DNA of 64,000 bases from Pyrinomonadaceae bacterium (GCA_026129865.1 JAHCHG010000001.1:372001-436000); one strand, 5' to 3'; counted from the stretch's first letter, positions 1 through 8,289 are shown. The notes: a model not told the origin generated them from the letters alone. Made by a program: numbers and translations.

Positions 1-2248
1 GCATCGAGACCATATGTGTGAAATTTTTATGCGAAAGCATAACCGCTTTCGGCGTTCCGGTCGTTCCGCTGGTAAAGATAAGCGACGCGACAGCGTTTGC
101 AATAGCTTTATCCGGAAGCAGCGCATTGCGCTTCGCTTCTTCGGTTTCCGACTGAAGTTCAAAAACCTCGTCAAACGACCAAACTTTAATTTTTAACTTT
201 TCCTTCTTGAATCTATCAGCCAGGTCCGGATTTTCTTCTGCTAATTTCGGCGAAAGAATGATCGCCGAAGCCTCGCCGGTGCGGGCAAAATTTACTATTT
301 CATCGATCGAGCTCGCCGGATCGATCGGAATAGCGGTCGCGCCGGCTTTTAATATCCCAAAATATGACAATCCCCATTCGGGCATATTATGGGAAAACAG
401 TATGACGCGGTCGTTCGGTTCGATCTTGTTATGCGCCAAAAAAGCCGCAGCGCGCGTGGCTAGTTCGCGTGCATCCTGAAAAGTGTATTGTTCTTTTTTA
501 CCGTTTCGCTCGATGCGCATTGCAACGCGTGTCGGAAAACGCTTCGTCGCGGTATCGAATAGATCGACAAGGTCGCGGTAAGTGTAAGCACGGCGCTCCT
601 GAACTTTCAGATCTTCTTCAAGCTGCGGCAGAACCCATTTTTTCATTCCCGGAAAATGGACTTCGAGCCAATAGTTATACCAATCGATCTCCGCCGGATA
701 CCACGGAAGCAAGTCTTTCTCGCCGTTTTTCACAACAGACATCAAAGCGTGCACATTATCTGCGCGGTAATGATATTCATTATCGATCATGAACGGTTTG
801 AAAAGCTCAAACGCCTGCATCGTTTCCCGGGTTGTATGCTCGAACGACCTAGCCGATTTCTTCAGATCTGAAACGATGTTCCCGATCCGCCCGCCGCCCC
901 AGTTCGGTGCGGCTTTTTCGAGCGCGCTGTTCGCGACTTTGGCAAGTTTATTGAACATCGGCGCGCTTGTCATTTCATAAGCTTTTTGCGTCACCGGAGT
1001 CGCCTCGACCATCGAATTTACGCGGTTGACCAGCTTGTTTCCGGTTTCTTTGTCTTTGAAATAGCGGCGTTTATAAAGCCCGACCAGCCCGACAATGCGC
1101 TTCATATCGTTCGGATTCGAATCGCCGGTGCATGCCTGGAAAACAAGCGGCGGTTTATCGTCGATCAACGCATTCATCGCCGCGCCGAGCATCGCGCCGG
1201 CGACCATATCGACCGGAATTATATCCAGGACCAGCTTTTCATTGACAGGAAAGATCGGCTGTCCGCGAAGCGCGATAAGTATTAATGGTGCGGTCGTCGT
1301 AAATCCTTCGTTCCAGCCCGGAAACGGGTAGTTCAGCGAGGATTCGACGATCGAAGGGCGGACGATCGTTTTAACGATATCGTCCTGCTGGGCGATTATC
1401 TGCTCGGCGAGCGATTTCGAGTATGTGTAAATATTCGTCCAGCCCCAGTAAAGCGCGCGTTCTTCACCGAGTTCCGTTGTTCTTTCGCGAATCCACATTT
1501 TCCGTTCACGGAAAATGGCGGATTTAAGCGCGGATTCGTCGTCCGGATCGCGACCTTCTTCGATAAATCGCTCGCGGGCGAGCTCTCGAAATTTTGCAAT
1601 TTGAACGGCGTCATCAGCTTCCTGACGCGCTTGCTCGGAAAGCCGCGCACAATCGGCAACCTCTTGATTAACGTCAAAAGTAGTGCCGACCAGCTCGTTC
1701 TTTCGCGGAAAATATCCAACAACAGGTTCGTTTTCCCATATCGAACCGCTTCGTTTTCCGGCGACGAAACAGGTCGAAACATGTACCAGACAAGGACGCT
1801 TCATCATCCGAGCAAGATTGAGAACATTATTTGTCCCGACAACATTTGTCCTCAAAGCGCTTTCAAGCGGCGGGTTGAATGTAACGTTGCCGGCGGAATT
1901 GATGATCACATCGCATTCCTCCATTATCCCGCGCGCCTGATCTTCGCTCATGCCGAGAAATTCATTGCCGACATCGCCGTTTACCGGCACTACCTTTTCG
2001 CGAATATAATCTTCAAATTTATCGCCGTATTTTTCCCTTAATGGATCAAAAGTAGGCGACGTAACAATGCTTGACCAAAATCGCGTATTCGACTCGTTTT
2101 CGTCGCGCGCACGGACGATCGCATAAACTTTCCCGACGTCAGGAAAATTATGCAGCAGCATCGAAAGCGTAACCTTGCCCACAAAGCCGGTGCCGCCGAT
2201 GAAGAAGATCTTTTTATTTTTAAATATTTCTGTTGGTGATAATTTCAT
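1..2248 (-). CDS. Fatty acyl-CoA reductase / AMP-dependent acyl-CoA ligase fusion (partial, runs off left edge)
   Basis: The reading frame is open from the ATG at 2248 to the window edge, so at least 749 residues are present and the C-terminus is missing. The N-terminus has a Rossmann motif (GGTGFVGK, about residues 18-25) and an SDR-type YSK (about residue 273), as in NAD_binding_4 thioester reductases. A section near residues 560-590 (DNVHAL, EIDWYNYW) resembles the FAR C-terminal region. Near residue 725 an AMP-binding P-loop (TSGTTGTPKAV) begins an adenylating domain. Inferred role: activation of a fatty acid as acyl-AMP/CoA and NAD(P)H reduction to aldehyde or alcohol for wax, ether-lipid or alkane-type products. 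An in-frame ATG at 2260 is an alternative start. A REP sequence lies immediately upstream. Confidence 0.85.
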   Translation of the reverse strand, partial: MKLSPTEIFKNKKIFFIGGTGFVGKVTLSMLLHNFPDVGKVYAIVRARDENESNTRFWSSIVTSPTFDPLREKYGDKFEDYIREKVVPVNGDVGNEFLGMSEDQARGIMEECDVIINSAGNVTFNPPLESALRTNVVGTNNVLNLARMMKRPCLVHVSTCFVAGKRSGSIWENEPVVGYFPRKNELVGTTFDVNQEVADCARLSEQARQEADDAVQIAKFRELARERFIEEGRDPDDESALKSAIFRERKMWIRERTTELGEERALYWGWTNIYTYSKSLAEQIIAQQDDIVKTIVRPSIVESSLNYPFPGWNEGFTTTAPLILIALRGQPIFPVNEKLVLDIIPVDMVAGAMLGAAMNALIDDKPPLVFQACTGDSNPNDMKRIVGLVGLYKRRYFKDKETGNKLVNRVNSMVEATPVTQKAYEMTSAPMFNKLAKVANSALEKAAPNWGGGRIGNIVSDLKKSARSFEHTTRETMQAFELFKPFMIDNEYHYRADNVHALMSVVKNGEKDLLPWYPAEIDWYNYWLEVHFPGMKKWVLPQLEEDLKVQERRAYTYRDLVDLFDTATKRFPTRVAMRIERNGKKEQYTFQDARELATRAAAFLAHNKIEPNDRVILFSHNMPEWGLSYFGILKAGATAIPIDPASSIDEIVNFARTGEASAIILSPKLAEENPDLADRFKKEKLKIKVWSFDEVFELQSETEEAKRNALLPDKAIANAVASLIFTSGTTGTPKAVMLSHKNFTHMVSM

Positions 2249-2259
2249 CTCAAAAAACA

Positions 2260-2313
2260 TTGTAGGGGCGACGGCTTGTCCTCGCCCGATGAGCGCGAAA
2301 GCGCGAAAAATGC
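2260..2313 (+). repeat. REP sequence, left copy flanking the RAYT gene
   Basis: The sequence beginning TGTAGGGGCGACGGCTTGTC and continuing through a GC-rich inner palindrome (GAGCGCGAAAGCGCG) recurs at 2893-2945 in inverted orientation. A shorter same-orientation copy starts at 2828. Such palindromic repeats next to a Y1 transposase-like gene are typical of REP/BIME elements mobilised by RAYTs. Confidence 0.85.
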
Positions 2314-2360
2314 GTCAATAATAATTCAACATTGAATTTAATTAACGGCGGGCGACCTTT

Positions 2361-2825
2361 TTATCGCAAATAATCAACGCGCCCGACAAATTCCCAATTC
2401 TCTAAATTTTTCTTCGACGGATTTTCTTTCGTATATTTCAAACACTCGAAAAAGTCCGTTTCGTTGCGAATAATATGATCGAAAAAACCGCGCTGCCACA
2501 ATTTACCTTCGCCGTATTTCCAAAAAATGCGCGTCGTCAAACTCTTAAACGCCCCGCAAATCCTTCCCAAATCTTTTGCCGATTCGCCGATGCCGATCAA
2601 TGCGTGAAAATGGTTCGGCATCAAACAATATCCGTAAAGATTAAATTTCAATTCTTCGCGCAGATTCAAAAGACAATCAACGACTTCTTTGCCGAATTGT
2701 TTGTTATAAAAAAGGTTTCGGCGACCTTCAACGACGATTGTTACGAAATAAACACGGCGGAGTGAATAATCGAATTCTTTCAACCGTAGAGAATTTTTTC
2801 TCGTGTAAATTTCGTCGTGTTCCAT
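2361..2825 (-). CDS. rayT: REP-associated tyrosine transposase (RAYT, IS200-like Y1 family)
   Basis: About 154 residues from the ATG at 2825; a longer frame starts at 2858 but its first 11 residues are translated REP sequence. The protein has the HUH motif of Y1 transposases (PNHFHALI), the family pattern YFVTIVVEGRR near the N-terminus, and a candidate catalytic Tyr in LKYTKENP near the C-terminus. RAYTs nick and rejoin single-stranded REP hairpins and are normally single-copy, immobile relatives of IS200/IS605 transposases. REP sequences lie on both sides (2260-2313, 2828-2856, 2893-2945), which supports the assignment more strongly than the protein alone. The length is normal for the family and I see no truncation. 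Confidence 0.9.
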   Translation of the reverse strand: MEHDEIYTRKNSLRLKEFDYSLRRVYFVTIVVEGRRNLFYNKQFGKEVVDCLLNLREELKFNLYGYCLMPNHFHALIGIGESAKDLGRICGAFKSLTTRIFWKYGEGKLWQRGFFDHIIRNETDFFECLKYTKENPSKKNLENWEFVGRVDYLR

Positions 2826-2827
2826 AT

Positions 2828-2856
2828 TGTAGGGGCGACGGCTTGTTCTCGCCCGC
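2828..2856 (+). repeat. REP sequence, short copy at the RAYT 5' end
   Basis: Same orientation as the 2260 copy and nearly identical over its first 29 bases (one T/C difference), but it lacks the inner GAGCGCGAAAGCGC palindrome. It lies just upstream of the preferred RAYT start codon. Confidence 0.75.
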
Positions 2857-2892
2857 AACGTCCGAATTAAATCAACTTTGATTAAATTTAAC

Positions 2893-2945
2893 CGCTTTTT
2901 CGCGCTTTGCGCTCATCGGGCGAGGACAAGCCGTCGCCCCTACAA
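2893..2945 (-). repeat. REP sequence, right inverted copy
   Basis: Reverse complement of the 2260-2313 copy, including the inner palindrome, ending in GCCGTCGCCCCTACA. Together with the left copy it brackets the RAYT gene as an inverted pair about 580 bp apart. It lies 17 bp beyond the stop codon of the LarA-like gene. Confidence 0.85.
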
Positions 2946-2962
2946 ATAATCCAGCAAATTAA

Positions 2963-4564
2963 TTAATCGCTCACATTACACAATCCAATGATCGGCTGAT
3001 GAAGCATCGTGATCTCCGCATTTCTTCCCATATAACTTCTTGCCTGCGCGATCGCTTCGGTCAGATTATCGGCGCGTTCCCAGCCGAGCATTTCGGGGAC
3101 GTGCGCGTTTTCCGCTCCGGCGACGATTACTTTGCCGACGTGTTGGCGACCGTTTTCGCCCCAATACCACATAAAGAACGGGTGCGCTCCGTGATAGGCG
3201 TTGCCGCGCCGATACATTTCGATGTAGGCGGGATTTTCGGCAAATTCGCGTTCGTATTTTTCGCGCAGGTAAAACGCATCACGCGATTCGGGCAGTAATC
3301 TGTGAAAAAATTCGATATACGACGGGTGAAAATTATGATCGAATTCGTCAAAACACGGGTGCGTAATAATCATTACGCCGCCTTTTCGCAGAAGCGGTTT
3401 GTTGCGGTACATATTGAAATGATAGCCGAGAGCCATCACCTGCACGAGCAACGGATTAAGGGCGGAATAGACGTTATACGGCGAAATGTCGGGAATTCCC
3501 GAGATCAAAATGTCGCACTGACCTTTGACCGGAATTTCGTATTGTTGGTAATTTTTCTCCAAAATCTTGTCGTGAACGGGTTCGGTTTTTCCGGCGTAAC
3601 AGGCGATCAATTCATACTGCGCCGGAATTGCGTGGAGAAGTTTGCGCCGCGCTCCTCTGGGCAGTTTTGAAAATGTCTTGTTCATCGCTTCCCATTTCAT
3701 GCGGTCCATGAACGTAAATTCGTCTTCGTTGCGCGTCAAAATGTCGTAACCGTCGGAAAACATTTTGTTGTTGAGCGCGGTTTCGATGTGAAAAACCTTG
3801 CAATGCTCGTCAACCAATTTTCCCAGACGAATGACTTTGTGATTGAGTTCCGACGCGGGCGGATCCATATAAGAATCGGAATCGAGAATCGTCTGCGGCT
3901 CGTGATGCGCCCGCAGAGATTCGTAATCGCACAGCCCGACGGCAACCGATTTATGCCCGCCGTCCATCGGCACGAGATTTATATTCAGATAGATCAGCAA
4001 ATCGCTCTCAGCGGCGCGGCGATTGATCCGCAAAGGTTCGTCGTGGCGAGTATGCCCCAAAGTAATAAGATTTTCGTCGTCTTCCGCATCGTGATTATAA
4101 TAACGATCCGGGTAAAATTCGTTATGAATCTTATCGCCGACCATCCGCCTCATTTCCCACTCGGTCATCTTGCGGTGCAAAGAATTGGCGATTATCAAAT
4201 GAACATCGTCCACGCCGTTCGCCGCGCACATATCGAGAACGACTTCGAGCATCGTCTGCCGCAAATCCGGCGTTTGCATCGGCGGCAAAGGCAGAGAAAT
4301 ATCGTCCATCGCAACCGTCACGCGCATTCCCGGCTCAAGCAGAGCGTAAAGCGGCTCCATTTCGAGCGGGTGATTGACCGCGTAACGAATCGCCGCCTCA
4401 CGATTCGGCAAACCTTTGATCGGCGGATTCGGATAGATCACGCGCGTCCCGATAGGAATGTCTTCGAGAATAAAATCCTCGCCCATCGGCATAATCCGCG
4501 GCGCACTGTCGCGGTCAATGTAAATAATTGATTCGTGTGTTTTTCGTCTTAGCTGTAATGCCAT
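2963..4564 (-). CDS. LarA-like (DUF2088) nickel-pincer-enzyme family protein
   Basis: 533 residues, longer than the usual 420-440 of lactate racemase LarA. The N-terminal half has the LarA pattern: VAMDDIS (near 85), [15 protein letters not shown] (near 125, matching ATGTHRPMTEEE with its His and Arg), and [15 protein letters not shown] (near 205, the Lys-containing segment that carries the cofactor in LarA). LarA family members racemise or epimerise 2-hydroxy acids using a nickel-pincer nucleotide. No larB, larC or larE maturation gene is visible in this window, so whether it holds the cofactor is unknown. The C-terminal half contains PEMLGWERA and is less familiar. The substrate cannot be inferred. 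It lies 3 bp downstream of the broken retropepsin-like gene and may be cotranscribed with it. Confidence 0.75.
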   Translation of the reverse strand: MALQLRRKTHESIIYIDRDSAPRIMPMGEDFILEDIPIGTRVIYPNPPIKGLPNREAAIRYAVNHPLEMEPLYALLEPGMRVTVAMDDISLPLPPMQTPDLRQTMLEVVLDMCAANGVDDVHLIIANSLHRKMTEWEMRRMVGDKIHNEFYPDRYYNHDAEDDENLITLGHTRHDEPLRINRRAAESDLLIYLNINLVPMDGGHKSVAVGLCDYESLRAHHEPQTILDSDSYMDPPASELNHKVIRLGKLVDEHCKVFHIETALNNKMFSDGYDILTRNEDEFTFMDRMKWEAMNKTFSKLPRGARRKLLHAIPAQYELIACYAGKTEPVHDKILEKNYQQYEIPVKGQCDILISGIPDISPYNVYSALNPLLVQVMALGYHFNMYRNKPLLRKGGVMIITHPCFDEFDHNFHPSYIEFFHRLLPESRDAFYLREKYEREFAENPAYIEMYRRGNAYHGAHPFFMWYWGENGRQHVGKVIVAGAENAHVPEMLGWERADNLTEAIAQARSYMGRNAEITMLHQPIIGLCNVSD

Positions 4565-4567
4565 ATT

Positions 4568-5068
4568 TTAAATTTCGTCTAAAATCTTTTGTCTTCGCGT
4601 TTCGTATTCTTCTTCGCTGATTAAACTTTTCTCTTTTAGTTCTAATCCATAAGCACTCAACAAAAGTTTGCCTTCGTAATCAATCAAACCGAGTTTCACG
4701 CGGTCAAGCCAGCCTTGTCTGCCTAAAATATTGAGATAAAAACTTTCATCCGCCGCAAAATAAACGGTTGATTCGGTTTCGATGCCGAGAACGGAAAGAT
4801 TTATCGTGTGTCCGAAAGTGTCGAACGGTCCCGTCGCTGTCAGCATTCTCAAAGGACTTCCCCATTTCAATATCCAAGCCGAGTCTTTCGCCGTGGTTTC
4901 TTTCAAAAACACAAAACGCCGAGCCTGTGTCGAGTTTTGTTCTTACATCGGATTCTTCTTCGCCTAAAATTAATTTGGCGGGAAGAACGATGCCCGTTTC
5001 GAGCGTATTGTAATCAAACTCGATTTCAAAAAATCAAACTCGATTTCAAAAAATATTTCCCGCGCCAT
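4568..5068 (-). pseudogene. Retropepsin-like aspartic protease, broken copy
   Basis: Starting at the ATG at 5068, which directly abuts the upstream stop codon, the frame begins MAREIFFEIEFD and is then thrown off by a 20-bp tandem duplication (5014-5053). With one 20-bp unit removed, the frame reads on through TKLDTGSAFCVFERNHGERLG, containing the DTG catalytic triplet of retropepsins. A second shift near 4875 returns to the frame of the open 4568-4912 segment (LGRQGWLDRVKLGLIDYEGK). That C-terminal part is nearly identical to the neighbouring paralogue at 5408-5746. Clan AA aspartic proteases act as dimers. This copy is unlikely to be functional. Confidence 0.75.
5014..5053. repeat. 20-bp perfect tandem duplication inside the retropepsin-like gene
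   Basis: The unit TCAAACTCGATTTCAAAAAA occurs twice without spacer (5014-5033 and 5034-5053). Twenty is not a multiple of three, so it shifts the frame of the gene on the minus strand. Two base-perfect copies suggest a recent slippage event. Confidence 0.95.
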
Positions 5069-5398
5069 TTATAGCCACGCTCCGACAAAATTTTCAGGTT
5101 CTTCGATAACTCTAACGAGATACGGCGACTTGATTCCTTTTTCTTTTGCTTGACGATGAACTTTCATCCCGTCTTCACCGTGCGCGATGAGTTCGTCGCC
5201 GTAAAGACAAACCCATTGTCCGAGATATTCGGCGCGGTTTTCTTTGAGCCATTTTTCGGCGGCTTTGAAACGCTCGACTTGTGCTTCGACTTCCCTGCGC
5301 TTTTCCAATTTTTCCTGTTCAAGAATTTTGCCGATTTTCTCCTGCTCGCTTTTCGGTAAATTGTGAATCGCTTCGACTATTTCATTTACAGATTGCAT
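5069..5398 (-). CDS. DUF5678-like small protein, copy 2
   Basis: 109 residues. A charged helical N-terminus (EIVEAIHNLPKSEQEKIGKILEQEK) is followed by a compact domain with QWVCLYGDELIAHGEDGMKVHRQAKEKG, the pattern of DUF5678 proteins. It is paralogous to the gene at 5817-6152, which has the same layout and about half the residues identical by eye. Each copy is followed immediately by a retropepsin-like gene, so the pair is a duplicated two-gene module. The N-terminal helices with the fixed QWV-L-GDELIAH core suggest an antitoxin-like or adaptor role, but no function is established from sequence. Two or more bases of A/T-rich spacer and GGAGG (5402-5406) precede its start. Confidence 0.75.
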   Translation of the reverse strand: MQSVNEIVEAIHNLPKSEQEKIGKILEQEKLEKRREVEAQVERFKAAEKWLKENRAEYLGQWVCLYGDELIAHGEDGMKVHRQAKEKGIKSPYLVRVIEEPENFVGAWL

Positions 5399-5407
5399 AA
5401 AATCCTC

Positions 5408-5746
5408 CTATTCGCTATTTTCACTCAACAAAAGTTTGCCTTCGTAATCAATCACACAGAGTTTCACGCGGTCGAGCCAGCCTTGTCTGCCGAGAACATT
5501 GCGTGTGAAAAAATCTTCTTTGGCGAAATAGACGGTTGAGAATATTTCAAAGTCTAAAACTTTAATCGTCAATTCATGTGCGTATGTAATAAAAGACGCG
5601 GTCACAGTTGAAAATACTTTTTCTTCGCCCGATTCAACTTCTAATCCAAGCGTTTCGCCGTGCCTGCGCTCGAAAATGCAATTTTCCGCGCCCGTGTCAA
5701 TTTTCGCTTCGAGTTCGACGAGTTTTTCGTTCAGCTGCAAAATCAC
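5408..5746 (-). CDS. Retropepsin-like aspartic protease, N-terminally damaged copy
   Basis: 112 residues from a GTG at 5746. The catalytic DTG is at residues 17-19 (AKIDTGAENCIFE), followed by the family's LG-L-EVESG and, near the end, VLGRQGWLDRVKLCVIDYEGKLLLSE. The natural start is probably the GTG at 5814, two bases after the upstream stop codon, which begins VAEEISFDETYFYNTLKRG and aligns with the start of the other copy. That frame meets a TGA near 5745, so a one- or two-base indel lies near 5750-5760. The shorter product still contains DTG but lacks the first strand. It may be a pseudogene or a trimmed active copy. Confidence 0.6.
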   Translation of the reverse strand: MILQLNEKLVELEAKIDTGAENCIFERRHGETLGLEVESGEEKVFSTVTASFITYAHELTIKVLDFEIFSTVYFAKEDFFTRNVLGRQGWLDRVKLCVIDYEGKLLLSENSE

Positions 5747-5816
5747 TGGAACGGTACGCCTCTTTTCAAAGTGTTGTAAAAATATGTTTCGTCAAAAGAA
5801 ATTTCTTCCGCCACTT

Positions 5817-6152
5817 TTACCAGCCTCCGAACGGTATGCTTTCGTCAACGATATGGTGAATAAAAGGAATTTCGATTCCCGCATCCTTGGCTTTTTGATA
5901 AAGATCGCGTCCATCTTGGCTGTGCGCGATAAGTTTGTCGCCGTCCAGACAAACCCATTGATTCATATACTTTTCGCCGTTTTCCTCAAGCCATTTTCGC
6001 GCCTTTTTGTATCTTTCGATTTGCCAATTCGATTTTTCTTTTTTCTCGCGTTTGATTTGTGTTTCTTCATCAAGAACCTCGCGCACTTTTTCTAAAGCTT
6101 CAAGCGGCAAAGCGCGAATAATATTCGTAACTTGTTCGATATTTGTTTGCAT
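5817..6152 (-). CDS. DUF5678-like small protein, copy 1
   Basis: 111 residues, first gene of the duplicated module. It shares the layout of the 5069-5398 protein: helical N-terminus (EQVTNIIRALPLEALEKVREVLDEE), a charged middle, then WLEENGEKYMNQWVCLDGDKLIAHSQDG and an aliphatic end. Its stop codon is two bases from the likely GTG start of the adjacent retropepsin-like gene, indicating translational coupling. It shows no signal peptide or membrane segment. Function is unknown; the repeated pairing with a protease-like gene suggests the two products work together. Confidence 0.75.
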   Translation of the reverse strand: MQTNIEQVTNIIRALPLEALEKVREVLDEETQIKREKKEKSNWQIERYKKARKWLEENGEKYMNQWVCLDGDKLIAHSQDGRDLYQKAKDAGIEIPFIHHIVDESIPFGGW

Positions 6153-6170
6153 AACTCAAAAACCTCCAAA

Positions 6171-6845
6171 TTATTTCAAATCTAAAATCGCCCAATCGTG
6201 TTGAAGCGCGGTTTGTTTGAGTCGAAAATCTGGACTGACGGCAACCGGATGACCGACGATGGAAAGCATCGGCAGATCGGAGATCGAATCGGAATAAGCG
6301 TAAGATTCGCTTAAGTTTATGTCGTGTTTCTCGGCGTATTCGCGTATCCATTTTGCTTTCGTTGCCGACGCCATTACGGGCGGCAGAAGTCTTCCGGTTG
6401 CGTAGCCGTTGACGAATTCCAGACGGTTCGCGGCAAAATCGTCGATGCCGAGATAATCGCAAAGCGGTTTTACAGAAAAATCGAGCGCGCCCGTTATGAC
6501 GATCTGCCGGTGACCGAGTTTTTTCGATTGTTTGATCAGATCGGGCGTTCCGTCGAATATCGCAGGTTTTAAGATCTCTTCAAAAAGTTCTTCCGAAAAA
6601 TAGCGCAGACGGTCTTCCGACTCGCCTTCGTAGCTTCTAAAGAAAAATTCGTTGAAAACATTTCGCGAATAAAGATCTGTCGCGCCAAAAAGCGGTAATT
6701 TTGCCAATGTTCCTACGCTTTTCTTGACCGTGCTGAAAAAGCCCTGCTGACGGCGCGCATAAAACCCTAGCGTATGCACAAGATTTGTGCTGACAAGGGT
6801 TCCCTCGAGATCGTAAAATGATGCCGCCTTCCCGTTTTTGTTCAT
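6171..6845 (-). CDS. HAD-superfamily IB (SerB-like) phosphatase
   Basis: 224 residues. HAD motifs are in order: motif I YDLEGTLV (residues 11-18), motif II ITGA (about 117-120), motif III Lys in SATKAKW, and motif IV YSDSISDLPML (about 183-193). Members of HAD subfamily IB hydrolyse small phosphomonoesters such as phosphoserine or lysophospholipid phosphates. Motif I is unusual: the second Asp of DxD, the general acid/base, is Glu (DLEGT). The nucleophile Asp and both C-terminal Asp residues are kept. It is the last gene of a minus-strand run, 18 bp upstream of the DUF5678-like gene. The start at 6845 is the only good ATG. Confidence 0.8.
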   Translation of the reverse strand: MNKNGKAASFYDLEGTLVSTNLVHTLGFYARRQQGFFSTVKKSVGTLAKLPLFGATDLYSRNVFNEFFFRSYEGESEDRLRYFSEELFEEILKPAIFDGTPDLIKQSKKLGHRQIVITGALDFSVKPLCDYLGIDDFAANRLEFVNGYATGRLLPPVMASATKAKWIREYAEKHDINLSESYAYSDSISDLPMLSIVGHPVAVSPDFRLKQTALQHDWAILDLK

Positions 6846-6930
6846 TTTGTCCGTTTATGAAATAATCGTTTGAATTAATCGCTTTGCAAAAACATAAAAT
6901 ATAGCAAAATTTTACCATTTTCGTAACTTG

Positions 6931-7725
6931 ATGCAGATCGGCACATTTAGAAATTACGCTTTTATTACAATCAGTTTGCTTGCCGTTTTAACAGCATCCT
7001 GTGCTTTTCAAAGCGAGGCAACCGACCAGATCTCGGAACTGCCGAAGGATTATGATGCGGCGAAGACGCTTGCGACAGCAGATGAACTTTTCAACCAGCG
7101 TGAAGATATAGCAAAGCTTCGTGAAGCGGTTCAAACGCTAAACGAAGCGCGTATTGCCGATCACCGGGTTTTTGAGATCGAATGGAAATTTGCGAAATAC
7201 AGCTATTTTCTTGGAAAGCGCACTGACAGTGAAAAGGAAACCGAGAAAGTTTTGAAGGAAGGCGAAAAGGCGGCGATGATCGCAATTCGGATGGAACCGG
7301 AAAAACCGGACGGATATTTCTGGTTTGCAGCAAATCTCGGCGAGGAGGCAAGACTTTCTCCGATGACAGTCGGTCTAAAGCGCGTCGATGAAATAAGAAC
7401 TGCGCTTAAAAAAGTGATCGAACTTCAACCCGATTATCAAGGTGCAAGCGCGTACGACGGACTTGCGCGGATCGAATTGGAAACAGGTCTGATCGGCGGG
7501 AAATCAAGAAAAGCGATCGAATATCTCGAAAAGGCTCTGGAACTTGAAAAGAACAATTCGAACATTCGCATTAACCTTGCGAAAGCATATTTGCGGGTCG
7601 ACCGCGACGGCGAAGCCAAGAAACAACTGGAATACGTCGTGTCGATGAAGCCGGATGAAGATTATAAATTTGAATATGAAGAAAATCTGAAAGAAGCCAA
7701 ACGATTGCTTGAAACGCGATTTTGA
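6931..7725 (+). CDS. TPR lipoprotein resembling the TRAP-transporter T-component (TatT)
   Basis: 264 residues from the ATG at 6931. The N-terminus is a lipoprotein signal with lipobox LTASC near residue 24. The rest is helical with TPR-like repeats, including KALELEKNNSNIRINLAKAYLRVDRDGEAKKQLEYVV near the C-terminus. The central part (MEPEKPDGYFWFAANLG, IELQPDY) resembles periplasmic T-component proteins, which form helical scaffolds beside TRAP uptake systems in spirochaetes. No TRAP permease or binding protein is nearby, so a generic TPR scaffold lipoprotein is as likely. It is divergently transcribed from the HAD gene. Confidence 0.65.
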   Translation: MQIGTFRNYAFITISLLAVLTASCAFQSEATDQISELPKDYDAAKTLATADELFNQREDIAKLREAVQTLNEARIADHRVFEIEWKFAKYSYFLGKRTDSEKETEKVLKEGEKAAMIAIRMEPEKPDGYFWFAANLGEEARLSPMTVGLKRVDEIRTALKKVIELQPDYQGASAYDGLARIELETGLIGGKSRKAIEYLEKALELEKNNSNIRINLAKAYLRVDRDGEAKKQLEYVVSMKPDEDYKFEYEENLKEAKRLLETRF

Positions 7726-7791
7726 GCGTTTCATTACTGCATTTAATATCCGATCACGACATTTCGGTAAATTAGCTTTGGTACAAAACAA

Positions 7792-8289
7792 ATGAAAACA
7801 CGCCGTGCCATTTTTCCAGGTTCCTTCGATCCTCTGACCAACGGTCATCTCGACATTATCAAACGAAGTTCGCCGCTTTTTGACGAAATTATTATCGCGG
7901 TATTGAATAATCCTGACAAAAACCCTATGTTTTCCGTAGAAGAGCGCTGCGAAATGATAGCGGACATTCTTCCGGCGATCGGCGGAAACGGCTGCAAACT
8001 GGTCGTTGACAGTTTTTCCGGTTTGACCGCAGATTTTGCGTTGGAAAAAAATGCCGGAGCGATCGTTCGCGGAATCCGTGCCGTGTCGGATTATGAATAT
8101 GAACTTCGAATGGCGTTGATGAACAGGCGGCTTCAGCCGGATATTGAAACGGTATTTTTAATGGCGGCGGAAGAATATTCTTATGTATCGTCGGCGTTGA
8201 TGAAGCAGGTTTTCACGCTCGGCGGTCGGGTTGAAGGACTTGTTCCCGAATCTATCGAACGCAAAATGCGTGAGAAACTCGGCACTTAA
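7792..8289 (+). CDS. coaD: Phosphopantetheine adenylyltransferase
   Basis: 165 residues, the normal CoaD length. It has FPGSFDPLTNGHLDII (residues 8-23, the nucleotidyl-transferase T/HxGH motif), VRGIRAVSDYEYE (near 92), and YSYVSSALMKQVFTLGG near the C-terminus, all diagnostic of CoaD. It catalyses ATP plus 4'-phosphopantetheine to dephospho-CoA and pyrophosphate, the penultimate step of CoA synthesis, in the cytosol. Followed after 24 bp by the aminotransferase gene, probably cotranscribed. Confidence 0.97.
   Translation: MKTRRAIFPGSFDPLTNGHLDIIKRSSPLFDEIIIAVLNNPDKNPMFSVEERCEMIADILPAIGGNGCKLVVDSFSGLTADFALEKNAGAIVRGIRAVSDYEYELRMALMNRRLQPDIETVFLMAAEEYSYVSSALMKQVFTLGGRVEGLVPESIERKMREKLGT

Noticed and set aside
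3788-4531. 247-codon plus-strand open frame opposite the LarA-like gene
   Set aside because: It is antisense to a clear protein family and its translation is Arg/His-rich with no recognisable features.
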